From Bacteroidales bacterium (GTDB lineage: Bacteria; Bacteroidota; Bacteroidia; Bacteroidales; VadinHA17), in NCBI GenBank assembly GCA_003142255.1, contig PLLO01000006.1, positions 275,419 to 339,418 on the forward strand: a DNA stretch of 64,000 bases, read 5' to 3'. Within the stretch, counting starts at the first letter, position 1; each line of letters begins with the position of its first letter. The notes under the pieces were generated by a model. The model did no database searches and had not been told where the DNA came from. It was given only the letters and a program-made list of their open reading frames with translations. A program made the position numbers and the translations under genes. Positions 46,250 through 55,505 of this stretch are shown here, piece after piece.

Positions 46250-49200
46250 ATGAGAGAATCTGTTCTGTTAGCATTGATTCATATTTTTGCCATTGTCTCT
46301 ACCATTAGTCCGGTAGGGATAACGTCAAGGGGCAAGAAGATCCTCCGAAGCTACCTCAGGCGTTATCTTAACAGGGAGCTTGAAGAGGAGTACTATGCTC
46401 TGTTTGAAAATAACCTGGAGTTTTATTCAAATGAGCTCAAAAGCGTGAATAAGGCCGAGCTGGCTGATGAGGATTCGCTGATATCTTTCCAGATAACAAA
46501 TATATGCCGTCAGATAAAAAAGGGACTCTTCCTGGAAGAGAGAATGATAGTTTTCCTCCAGCTCATTGAATTTGCTTTCGAGGACGGGCTTATCTCAGAC
46601 CAGGAGAAGACAATTATTGATATTGTTGCCAAAACTTTTAACATCTCAAAAAAAGAGTATGATAATGCTTCTGCCTTCATGATCGGCAGAACGTTTGATG
46701 AGATATCACCTGAATGCGTGCTGATTATCGAGAGCGACAACCCGGAACTTTCGGGTTCTTCCACCTTCAAGAATTATGAACAATGGCGTCATATAAGGAT
46801 AAAGGGGTTCAAGGGGCAACTGATAATCCTACATATTGAAAGTACCGGAACACTTCTTCTTACATACGACGGTCCGCTGCCCCTGTACTTCAAAGGGAGA
46901 GATATAATTGCGTGCAGGCCGTACCTGCTTGAGCGAGGGGTAAATATAAAAGGGCAGGGCATTGAACCTATCTATTATTCAAAGATTTACAAAAAGTTTG
47001 TTTCGAGGAACTTTCCTGAAAAAATAGTTTTTGAAGGACATGATATTGAATACATGTTCAAAAACTCAGAAAACGGAGTCCGCAAAATGAACTTCCATGT
47101 CGAATCGGGAAACCTTATCGGAATAATGGGAGGGAGCGGCGTTGGGAAGTCAACTATGCTTAATCTTCTCCATGGAAAGATCAAGCCGACAAGCGGTAAC
47201 ATCTATCTTAACGGGTATGATCTCAATTCCGAAATTGAGGAGCTGAAGGGAATTATCGGCTATGTTCCACAGGATGATATGCTGATCGAAGAACTTACCG
47301 TATATCAGAACCTCTATTTTAACGCACGTCTGTGTTTTGGAGATTACACTGAGGAACAACTGGCGGAGTGTGTCGATAAAATTCTTATTGACCTTGATTT
47401 GTTTGATATCCGGGACCTTCAGGTTGGAGATGTTCTTAACAAGAAAGTGAGCGGTGGCCAGAGAAAACGGCTCAACATAGGCCTGGAGCTGATGCGTGAA
47501 CCTGTAGTCCTGTTTGTTGATGAACCTACCTCAGGATTATCCTCGTTTGATTCTGAAATGGTTATGAGCCTTTTGAGGAACCAGTCCCTGAGCGGCAAGC
47601 TTGTATTTTCAATCATTCATCAGCCTTCGTCAGATATTCTGAAGATGTTTGACAAGATCTGGATTCTGGACAAGGGCGGCTATATGATCTATGACGGTGA
47701 TCCCGTTGAGGCTCTGGTTTATTTCAAGACAGAAACATCGCAGGCCAACGCTGCTGAAAGCGAGTGCCCAAGCTGCGGAAATATCGAGACCGATAATATC
47801 CTTCATATCGTTGAGGTAAAGGTAATTGGTAATGACGGATTGCCAGGGAAAGACAGGCAGGTAAGCCCGAAGGAGTGGTACGATAAATACAAGAAAAAAA
47901 TGATGCCGCACCTTGAGAAGAAGCCCTCAAGAATGCCAATCACTCCGGGTAATTTCAGAGTCCCCCGAAAATCATACCAGATAAAAACATTTATCAGACG
48001 AAACGTATTAAGGAAGATTGCAGACAGACAATATATGACTATTAACCTGGTCGAAGCACCCCTGCTTGCATTAATCCTGGGATTCATTTCAAAGTACAGC
48101 GAAACCGGCATCTATATTTTTTCGGCAAATAAAAGCTATCCCATCTTCCTCTTTATGGCGATAATTGTAGCTCTTTTTATCGGGCTTACAGTAAGTGCAG
48201 AAGAGATATTCAGAGACAGGAAAATACTTGAGCGTGAAAAATTCCTTGACCTCAGCAGGCTGAGCTACCTGTTATCGAAGATCACATTCCTTTTTACCCT
48301 TTCAGCAATACAGACCCTTTCATTTGTAATTGTGGCTGACCTGATCCTTGGGGTACATGGAATGCTTCTTCAGCAATGGCTCATTCTCTTTACCATAGCT
48401 TGTTTCGGAAACCTTCTTGGACTGAACATTTCAGCAGGTATGAGAACTGCCATAAGCATATATATCCTTATCCCGCTTATACTGGTGCCCCAGCTTCTCC
48501 TTGGCGGTGCAATGATAAAGTTTGATGACCTTCACAAATCTTTGACACGAAAAATATATGTTCCCGTTATCGGGGATATTATGACAACCAGATGGGCATA
48601 TGAAGCCATCAGCGTTGAAGAGTTCAGGAATAACAAGTTTGAAAAGCCGTTTTTCAGATCCGAGATGGAAATGAGCCAGGACGACTGGTACTCTTATTTT
48701 CTTATTCCGTTGCTGAAGGCAAAAACTGATGCCTGCATAAAAAATACCCTGAGGCCGATTGAAAAGCAGGAAGCTGTAAATAACCTGGAGGAGGTTAAGT
48801 ATCATATCTCAGACCTGAGCGCAATTGCAGGCATAGTGCCCGGAAAATGGACAGATAACCTTGAATATTCTCGTTTTGACAATATTACAGGCAATAACGC
48901 TATAATCTTCCTTGACTCACTTAAAGCAACCTTCAGGGGAAGATATAAACTCGCTTCGGCAAGTCATGATCTGGTTTACAATGCCATTAAGGACAAAATT
49001 GGTGCGGATATGTTTTATCGTCTGAAGGAGAATAACCTTAACGCTAGCCTGGAGGACCTTGTTCTTAACAGGATGACCACCTCAAAGATTTATGATACCG
49101 GGAAGAAAATTATTCAGAAAGCTGATCCGGTCTTCATGGCTCCCGGGTCGAAAATCGGACGCGCACATTTTTTTGCTCCCTATAAACTGATTGGGAACCT

Positions 49201-49363
49201 GAAGATCTCCACACTCATATTTAATATGGCAGCGATTTGGATTATGATTGCCGGCCTTTTCGTGACATTGTACTATAATGTTCTGAAAAGATTCATTATG
49301 TGGCTCGACAGCCTCAAACTACCAATAACAAGAAAATTCGGCAGGGATATGTTCCAGCTCTAA
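46250..49363 (+). CDS. ABCG-type ABC transporter with N-terminal TerB-like domain
   Basis: 1037 aa in one chain. In order: N-terminal hydrophobic segment (1-25), TerB-like helical domain (about 85-150, FLQLIEFAFEDGLISDQEK), a beta-rich, possibly FHA-like domain (about 150-255), ABC ATPase with Walker A Lys300 (GGSGVGKSTM), signature VSGGQRKRLNIGLE near 400 and Walker B FVDEPTSGLSS, a short CPSCGN Cys pair near 507, then an ABC2-type membrane part with about five helices (600-780), a large soluble loop of about 200 residues, and a last helix near 990-1010. The ATPase-before-membrane order is that of ABCG half transporters. Substrate unknown. Confidence 0.85.
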   Translation: MRESVLLALIHIFAIVSTISPVGITSRGKKILRSYLRRYLNRELEEEYYALFENNLEFYSNELKSVNKAELADEDSLISFQITNICRQIKKGLFLEERMIVFLQLIEFAFEDGLISDQEKTIIDIVAKTFNISKKEYDNASAFMIGRTFDEISPECVLIIESDNPELSGSSTFKNYEQWRHIRIKGFKGQLIILHIESTGTLLLTYDGPLPLYFKGRDIIACRPYLLERGVNIKGQGIEPIYYSKIYKKFVSRNFPEKIVFEGHDIEYMFKNSENGVRKMNFHVESGNLIGIMGGSGVGKSTMLNLLHGKIKPTSGNIYLNGYDLNSEIEELKGIIGYVPQDDMLIEELTVYQNLYFNARLCFGDYTEEQLAECVDKILIDLDLFDIRDLQVGDVLNKKVSGGQRKRLNIGLELMREPVVLFVDEPTSGLSSFDSEMVMSLLRNQSLSGKLVFSIIHQPSSDILKMFDKIWILDKGGYMIYDGDPVEALVYFKTETSQANAAESECPSCGNIETDNILHIVEVKVIGNDGLPGKDRQVSPKEWYDKYKKKMMPHLEKKPSRMPITPGNFRVPRKSYQIKTFIRRNVLRKIADRQYMTINLVEAPLLALILGFISKYSETGIYIFSANKSYPIFLFMAIIVALFIGLTVSAEEIFRDRKILEREKFLDLSRLSYLLSKITFLFTLSAIQTLSFVIVADLILGVHGMLLQQWLILFTIACFGNLLGLNISAGMRTAISIYILIPLILVPQLLLGGAMIKFDDLHKSLTRKIYVPVIGDIMTTRWAYEAISVEEFRNNKFEKPFFRSEMEMSQDDWYSYFLIPLLKAKTDACIKNTLRPIEKQEAVNNLEEVKYHISDLSAIAGIVPGKWTDNLEYSRFDNITGNNAIIFLDSLKATFRGRYKLASASHDLVYNAIKDKIGADMFYRLKENNLNASLEDLVLNRMTTSKIYDTGKKIIQKADPVFMAPGSKIGRAHFFAPYKLIGNLKISTLIFNMAAIWIMIAGLFVTLYYNVLKRFIMWLDSLKLPITRKFGRDMFQL

Positions 49364-49389
49364 TACCGGATTAATATATTATTTTACAC

Positions 49390-50175
49390 ATGAGTAGGGT
49401 ACAACCTAAAAAAAACCTTGGTCAGCATTTCCTGAAAGACAAAACCATTGCTGAAAGGATTGCCGGTACGCTGACAGGCAACGGCTACGGAACAGTACTC
49501 GAAATCGGGCCGGGAACCGGTATTTTGACTGAATTTCTGGTCAGAAGAAATTTCAGTGACTTCAGGGTAATAGAGATAGACAATGAGTCGGTTCATTTTC
49601 TGAAAGAGAAATTCACTGAAGGCATTGAAATAATCCGCGGCGATTTTCTCGAGATGGACATCGATTCATGTTTCAACGAAAAGCTGGCAGTTATCGGGAA
49701 TTTCCCTTACAATATTTCCAGCCAGATTCTCTTTAAAGTTCTTAAGCACAAGGATAAGATCTCTGAGATATGCGGCATGCTTCAGAAAGAGGTAGCTGAA
49801 AGGATATGTGCCTCACCCGGATCGAAAACATATGGGATACTCAGTGTGCTGCTGCAGGCTTTTTATTCTGCTGAATATCTTTTTACTGTTCAGGAAACTG
49901 TATTTGTTCCGCCTCCAAAAGTAAAATCGGGTGTTATAAGGCTCACCAGGAATAATGTAACTGATCTTGGGTGCGATGAGGCGCTGTTTAAAAGGGTTGT
50001 AAAAGCCTGTTTCAACCAGAGGAGGAAGACACTCAGAAATTCAGTAAGATCTGCTTTTACCCTTAAGCGGGAAGATTATACCGATTTTGGATTAAGACCC
50101 GAACAGCTCTCCGTGGAGAGTTTTGTCAGACTCACAAACTGGATAAGTGAGAATATGATCTATCCGAATGAGTAG
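49390..50175 (+). CDS. rsmA: 16S rRNA dimethyladenosine transferase
   Basis: Dimethylates the two adjacent adenosines in helix 45 of 16S rRNA. 261 aa. KKNLGQHFLKDKTIAERI, SAM motif EIGPGTGILTEFL, catalytic NFPYNISSQILFKVL, and basic C-terminus with NQRRKTLRNS. Its end overlaps the convergent permease gene by 16 bases. Confidence 0.97.
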   Translation: MSRVQPKKNLGQHFLKDKTIAERIAGTLTGNGYGTVLEIGPGTGILTEFLVRRNFSDFRVIEIDNESVHFLKEKFTEGIEIIRGDFLEMDIDSCFNEKLAVIGNFPYNISSQILFKVLKHKDKISEICGMLQKEVAERICASPGSKTYGILSVLLQAFYSAEYLFTVQETVFVPPPKVKSGVIRLTRNNVTDLGCDEALFKRVVKACFNQRRKTLRNSVRSAFTLKREDYTDFGLRPEQLSVESFVRLTNWISENMIYPNE

Positions 50176-51413
50176 CCGATAGCCTCGACAGGATCCATTT
50201 TTGCAGCCGAATAGGCCGGTGCGTAACCGGCAATTATGCCTATTACCCCTGAAATTACAATTGCCATTATGATATTGCCTGTAGTCAGGTACATATTCAG
50301 ATCGTACAGGTAGTTGATAAACAAGGTTCCGATAAAAACCAGAATTAAACCAACCACTCCACCGATAATAGACAGCAGTACGGACTCAGTAAGAAACTGC
50401 ATAAGAATGAAAGAGCGTTTTGCCCCCAGTGCTTTTTGAATGCCTATCTGGTTTGTTCTTTCCCTCACAGAGACGAACATAATGTTTGCGATGCCGAAGC
50501 CTCCTACAATTATTGCAAGTCCGCTTATGAACCATCCCGCCAGGTTAATTCCGGCAAATACCGAATTAAATCCTTGTGTAATCATGCTTGCCTGATTGAC
50601 GGAAAAAGTAGATACCGCTTCAGGCTGGAGCCTCCTGGAAGCCCGGAGTATCATTGTTGTTTCATCACTCAGCTCGCTTATATTGACGCCAGGTTTTGCC
50701 TTTATCATCAGCTGGGATTCAACAAATCTGTTACGGAAGTTTATGAATGTTTTACCAAAATTCACAGGGATTATGGTAATCTCATCCATCCCTGAATCAG
50801 CTATTCCTCCCTTGCCTTCTTTTTTTATTACTCCGATGACGGTAGTTTTAAAACCTGCAATTGTAATCTCCTTGCCAACCGGATCGGCTTCAGCAAACAG
50901 GTTCTTTGCAACTTCCGACCCGATTATTGCGACATTCTTTCCTGAAGCTGCTTCAAACTGTGAAAAGTATCTTCCCTTATCTATTTCAAATGTTCTTATA
51001 TCTTTAAACTCCGGGGTAGTGGCTGCAACAGTCGCTTCAGGGGCAACGTTTTTTTTGTATTTAACAGGTTCATTCTGATATACGGTAAGGCATGCAGATT
51101 CGCTTTTTGTCGATTTGTTGCGAATGGCATTATAGTCATCCATCGCTATTGGAGGCCATTTAATCATATCCCACCATGCCAGGTTGGGGTCATTGAATGT
51201 CCAGGGCCATTTCTGAACATAGACCACATTATCGCCCATTGAGGCTATAGTGTCGTGAACAGATTTTTCCATCCAGTCGAGAACAGTAAAAACCGAGATT
51301 ATCGAAACAATGCCGATAGTTATCCCGAAAAGAGAAAGGAAAGTCCTGAACTTATTAACCATTATGGAGCTAATCGCAAACAGAAATCCCTCCTTGAACA
51401 GTCTGAAAAACAT
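50160..51413 (-). CDS. MacB/FtsX-type ABC transporter permease
   Basis: 417 aa from ATG 51413; a TTG ten codons upstream is less likely. One N-terminal helix (FRTFLSLFGITIGIVSIISV), a large periplasmic MacB core domain (about 50-280), and three C-terminal helices with NIMFVSVRERTNQIGIQKALGAKR and the end MDPVEAIGYSFG. The matching ATPase is not adjacent here. Probable efflux or lipoprotein/peptide export role. Confidence 0.9.
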   Translation of the reverse strand: MFFRLFKEGFLFAISSIMVNKFRTFLSLFGITIGIVSIISVFTVLDWMEKSVHDTIASMGDNVVYVQKWPWTFNDPNLAWWDMIKWPPIAMDDYNAIRNKSTKSESACLTVYQNEPVKYKKNVAPEATVAATTPEFKDIRTFEIDKGRYFSQFEAASGKNVAIIGSEVAKNLFAEADPVGKEITIAGFKTTVIGVIKKEGKGGIADSGMDEITIIPVNFGKTFINFRNRFVESQLMIKAKPGVNISELSDETTMILRASRRLQPEAVSTFSVNQASMITQGFNSVFAGINLAGWFISGLAIIVGGFGIANIMFVSVRERTNQIGIQKALGAKRSFILMQFLTESVLLSIIGGVVGLILVFIGTLFINYLYDLNMYLTTGNIIMAIVISGVIGIIAGYAPAYSAAKMDPVEAIGYSFG

Positions 51414-51592
51414 TTTCCCCTTGTTTTGATATTTGAAGATCAAAGATAAGAAAAATCATATGTCATTACCATGAAAATTTCTTTATTGCCGAATTCCTTG
51501 CAATCATAATGTTATTATGTTGAGGTTAATAAAAAAATATCTATTTTTAATCGCCGTTTGGAACGTAGGCCAGCAATCATAATTATCTGGTA

Positions 51593-53116
51593 ATGAGTGA
51601 GAAGAAAATAAGCAGCGCTTTAATTTCTGTATTTTACAAGGATGGTCTCGATGATATAGTCAAAACTTTGTCCGGGCTGAATGTAAAGATATACTCAACA
51701 GGAGGGACATACTCTTTTATAAAGGATCTTGGAATTGATGCGGAAAAAGTTGAAGATATTACCGGCTACCCCTCGATTCTCGGAGGCAGGGTAAAAACGC
51801 TGCATCCCTCAGTTTTTGGGGGGATACTTGCCCGCAGGGAAAACAAGGATGACATGGAGCAGATGGCAAAATATAAGATCCCTGAAATCGACCTGGTCAT
51901 TGTCGATCTATACCCGTTCGAAGAAACTCTGAAAACTTCAAATATCGAAGAAGATATAATTGAGAAGATCGATATCGGAGGCATTTCTCTGATAAGGGCA
52001 GCTGCAAAAAACTATAATGATGTGCTTATAATCTCAGGAAGAGAGCAATACCCAGGTTTACTTGCCCTGCTCAGGGAAAAGAAAAGCACCTGTTCGCTTT
52101 CGGACCGCCGTTTTTATGCAGCTGAGGCATTTAAAACTTCTTCAAATTACGACACTGCAATTTTCAGGTATTTCAACCGTGAGGCAGGCATTCCGGTATT
52201 CAGGGAAAGCATTAATGCTTCTTATCCCCTCCGTTATGGCGAGAATCCTCACCAGAAAGGGGTCTTCTTCGGTGATCCTGATCAGCTTTTTGATAAACTT
52301 CACGGCAAGGAGATCTCATATAATAATTTTCTCGATATCGAAGCTGCCCTGAGCCTGATTGACGAATTCCCGGAGACAACTGTTATCATTATCAAGCATA
52401 ATAATGCCTGCGGTGTAGCCTCAAGAAATGATATTACCGAGGCATGGAAAGCAGCACTTGCCTGCGATCCGGTATCAGCCTACGGGGGAGTTGTCGTTAC
52501 AAACTGTCCGGTAAATGATTCTGCTGCCGCTGAAATTGACAAGCTGTTTTTCGAAATAATCATTGCCCCTCAATATTCAGAAAAGGCACTTGATATTCTG
52601 AAGCAGAAGAAGAACAGGATTATCCTGCGGAGGAAGGAGACTTTTAAAGCATCTTACAGCTTCAGGTCCCTGCTGAACGGCGTCCTCTGGCAGGAACGCG
52701 ACAACAGCACCGAATCAGATGCAGACCTGAAACCAGTCACTCCGATAAAACCGGGACAGGTTGAAATAGATGACCTTATATTTGCAAACAAGATAGTAAA
52801 GCACAGTAAATCCAATGCGATCGTGATTGCAAAGAACCTTCAGCTCTGTGCAAGTGGCATCGGCCAGACATCAAGGGTTGATTCGCTAAAGCAGGCTATT
52901 GAAAAGGCAAGATCGTTCGGCTTTGATCTTAAAGGTGCAGTTATGGCATCTGATGCTTTTTTCCCGTTTGGTGATTGTGTTGAGATTGCGCATAAAGCAG
53001 GGGTCACTGCAATTGTACAGCCAGGGGGATCAGTCCGGGACAATGAATCGATTGATTATTGCTCAGCAAACGGAGTCGCAATGGTATTTACAGGAGTAAG
53101 ACATTTTAAACATTAA
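51593..53116 (+). CDS. purH: Bifunctional AICAR transformylase / IMP cyclohydrolase
   Basis: Last two steps of IMP synthesis. 507 aa. N-terminal MGS-like cyclohydrolase (STGGTYSFIKDLGI, GGRVKTLHPSVFGGIL) and C-terminal formyltransferase with YGENPHQKG and IIKHNNACGVASRNDI, ending GVRHFKH as in homologues. 23 bp before mreB. Confidence 0.97.
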   Translation: MSEKKISSALISVFYKDGLDDIVKTLSGLNVKIYSTGGTYSFIKDLGIDAEKVEDITGYPSILGGRVKTLHPSVFGGILARRENKDDMEQMAKYKIPEIDLVIVDLYPFEETLKTSNIEEDIIEKIDIGGISLIRAAAKNYNDVLIISGREQYPGLLALLREKKSTCSLSDRRFYAAEAFKTSSNYDTAIFRYFNREAGIPVFRESINASYPLRYGENPHQKGVFFGDPDQLFDKLHGKEISYNNFLDIEAALSLIDEFPETTVIIIKHNNACGVASRNDITEAWKAALACDPVSAYGGVVVTNCPVNDSAAAEIDKLFFEIIIAPQYSEKALDILKQKKNRIILRRKETFKASYSFRSLLNGVLWQERDNSTESDADLKPVTPIKPGQVEIDDLIFANKIVKHSKSNAIVIAKNLQLCASGIGQTSRVDSLKQAIEKARSFGFDLKGAVMASDAFFPFGDCVEIAHKAGVTAIVQPGGSVRDNESIDYCSANGVAMVFTGVRHFKH

Positions 53117-53139
53117 CTATAATTAATTTATCTCATTCG

Positions 53140-54162
53140 ATGGGACTATTTTCATTTTTAACGCAGGAGATTGCTATTGACCTCGGGACAGCTAATACGA
53201 TTATTATTCATAATGATAAAATAGTAGTAGATGAACCTTCAATTGTTGCAATTGACAAGAACACGGGGAAACTCATAGCAATAGGTGAACAAGCCAGGCA
53301 GATGCATGGAAAGACTCATGATAACATAAAAACTATCAGGCCGTTGCGCGATGGTGTAATTGCAGATTTCAACGCTGCCGAGCTGATGATAAGGGGAATG
53401 ATAAAAATGATAAACAAGGGACCTCAGCTTTTTTCTCCATCACTAAAGATGGTCGTTTGCATCCCCTCCGGGAGTACCGAGGTTGAGATACGTGCAGTGC
53501 GTGACTCATCGGAACATGCCGGCGGGAGGGATGTATACATGATCTATGAACCTATGGCAGCTGCCATAGGTATAGGCCTTGATGTTGAAGCACCTGAGGG
53601 ATGCATGGTAATTGATATCGGTGGAGGTACAACAGAAATTGCTGTCATAGCCCTTGGCGGAATCGTCTGCAATAAGTCAATAAGAATAGCCGGAGATGGA
53701 TTTACGGCTGATATTCAGGCTTATATGAGACATCAGCACAATATTAAGATCGGCGAAAGAACCGCCGAGGATATTAAAATAGGAGTGGGTGCTGCCTTGC
53801 CTGATATTGAAAATCCGCCTGCAGATTATGTCGTAAGGGGACCTAATATCATGACTGCGCTTCCTATTGAAATACCGATCTCTTACCAGGAAATTGCATA
53901 TTGCCTTGATAAGTCATTATCAAAAGTTGAGGCTGCCATTCTTAATGTTCTCGAACAGACGCCTCCAGAGCTTTACGCAGATATTGTAAACAAGGGGATA
54001 TATATGGCCGGCGGCGGCGCTCTTTTAAGGGGTCTGGATAAAAGGCTTACTGATAAGATAAACATTAAATTCAACGTGGTTGAAGATCCGCTCCACTCGG
54101 TTGCACGCGGGACCGGAGTTGCGCTTAAGAATGTGGATAAGTTCCCGTTCCTGATGAGATAA
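53140..54162 (+). CDS. mreB: Rod shape-determining protein MreB
   Basis: Actin-like filament protein guiding lateral wall growth. 340 aa. Phosphate 1 IDLGTANTIIIHNDKIVVDEP, EPMAAAIGIGLDVEAPEG, phosphate 2 VIDIGGGTTEIAVIALGG, adenosine loop MAGGGALLRGLDKRL. First gene of mreB-mreC-mreD-mrdA-rodA. Confidence 0.98.
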   Translation: MGLFSFLTQEIAIDLGTANTIIIHNDKIVVDEPSIVAIDKNTGKLIAIGEQARQMHGKTHDNIKTIRPLRDGVIADFNAAELMIRGMIKMINKGPQLFSPSLKMVVCIPSGSTEVEIRAVRDSSEHAGGRDVYMIYEPMAAAIGIGLDVEAPEGCMVIDIGGGTTEIAVIALGGIVCNKSIRIAGDGFTADIQAYMRHQHNIKIGERTAEDIKIGVGAALPDIENPPADYVVRGPNIMTALPIEIPISYQEIAYCLDKSLSKVEAAILNVLEQTPPELYADIVNKGIYMAGGGALLRGLDKRLTDKINIKFNVVEDPLHSVARGTGVALKNVDKFPFLMR

Positions 54163-54174
54163 TTGCGGATATGA

Positions 54175-54996
54175 ATGAGAAACCTTCTTAATTTTCTGGC
54201 GAAGTATAACAACCTTATCATCTTTCTTATACTTGAAGGGATTTCATTCTATTTGCTTACAACCGGAAACACTTATCATAATACACAGATTGTAAAAGGA
54301 GTCAGGGGATTGACCAGGGGTATTGATGAGAGAATCAGCAATACCAGGAATTATTTTCATCTCCGGGATATAAACCAGGCTCTCGCATATGAAAACTCAA
54401 GCCTCAAAAACAACATCTACCTGCTCAGGAACAAAGAGAACCTGCAGTTTATACCCGTCTCCGATACAAATTACAAGCAGCAGTACCAGTTCACTTTTGC
54501 TGAGGTCGTAAATAATTCAGTAACGCGTCAGAAGAATTTCTTCACTCTGAACAAAGGAAGCAGGCAAGGGATGGCCGTCGACATGGCTGTTTCCTCAGGC
54601 GCGGGAATTGCAGGTGTAATTGTGGGCTGCTCACGGAATTACTCGATAGCCATGTCATTGCTGAACCTTGATTTTAAAGTGAGTGCCAGGCTCAAATCAA
54701 ACGGATATTTCGGATCGCTGGGCTGGGATGGGAAAGAATATAAGTACGCTGTATTGAGTGAAATTCCCCAGCACGTTACCTTTGGAATTGGAGATACTAT
54801 CGAAACGACAGGTTATTCAGCCATATTCCCCGAAGGGATAGTTATCGGAACGGTAAGCGGTTTTGAGAAATCGGGCGGCGATTTTTATAAAATAAAAGTT
54901 TTGCTGCAGACAGATTTTAAAAAACTTCATTTTGTGTCAGTCATTGGCAACATAAAGAAGAAGGAACAACTTGAACTTGAAAAACAATTTCAATGA
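54175..54996 (+). CDS. mreC: Rod shape-determining protein MreC
   Basis: 273 aa. One N-terminal membrane helix (YNNLIIFLILEGISFYLL), a coiled coil (about 60-90, LAYENSSLKNNIYLLRNK), then the periplasmic beta-barrel domain with LNKGSRQGMAVDMAV and SGAGIAGVIVGCS. Links MreB to the wall enzymes. Last 4 bases overlap mreD (ATGA). Confidence 0.95.
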   Translation: MRNLLNFLAKYNNLIIFLILEGISFYLLTTGNTYHNTQIVKGVRGLTRGIDERISNTRNYFHLRDINQALAYENSSLKNNIYLLRNKENLQFIPVSDTNYKQQYQFTFAEVVNNSVTRQKNFFTLNKGSRQGMAVDMAVSSGAGIAGVIVGCSRNYSIAMSLLNLDFKVSARLKSNGYFGSLGWDGKEYKYAVLSEIPQHVTFGIGDTIETTGYSAIFPEGIVIGTVSGFEKSGGDFYKIKVLLQTDFKKLHFVSVIGNIKKKEQLELEKQFQ

Positions 54997-55499
54997 TCAA
55001 CAGGATATTAAGATTCAGCCTGATCTTTGTTTTGCTGATCCTCATGCAGGTTCTGGTATTTGATAATATACGGTTCGGAGGATATATAAATCCGTACATA
55101 TATGTCATGTTCATTCTCCTGCTGCCGGTTGAAATACCTTCCTGGCTTCTGCTGCTTATTTCTTTTGGCACGGGAGCGGTAATGGATATATTCTGCGGTT
55201 CGCCCGGCATGCATACTTCCGCAACTGTTCTCGCTGGTTTTGTACGACCGTACGCATTAAGGATCATCTCACCCCGTGACGGATATGAACCCGGCGCCGA
55301 TCCGTCAATGTTGATTTACGGTTTGAGATGGTTCCTTATATATACATCATTTATTATTCTTATCCATCACACCGCATTATTTTACCTCGAAGTTTTCAGG
55401 TTTGCCGACTTTTTCCACACATTGCTGAGGGTATTCATGAGCTCTGCTTTTTCAATTACCTTTATTATTCTGCTTGAATACTTCAGGAAAGGAAAGTAA
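54993..55499 (+). CDS. mreD: Rod shape-determining protein MreD
   Basis: 168 aa, about five membrane helices, poorly conserved family; the call rests on hydrophobicity (LIFVLLILMQVLVFDNI, INPYIYVMFILLLPVEIP, GTGAVMDIFCGSPGMHTSA) and on its place between mreC and the PBP2 gene. Confidence 0.9.
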   Translation: MINRILRFSLIFVLLILMQVLVFDNIRFGGYINPYIYVMFILLLPVEIPSWLLLLISFGTGAVMDIFCGSPGMHTSATVLAGFVRPYALRIISPRDGYEPGADPSMLIYGLRWFLIYTSFIILIHHTALFYLEVFRFADFFHTLLRVFMSSAFSITFIILLEYFRKGK

Positions 55500-55505
55500 A
55501 CAGCC

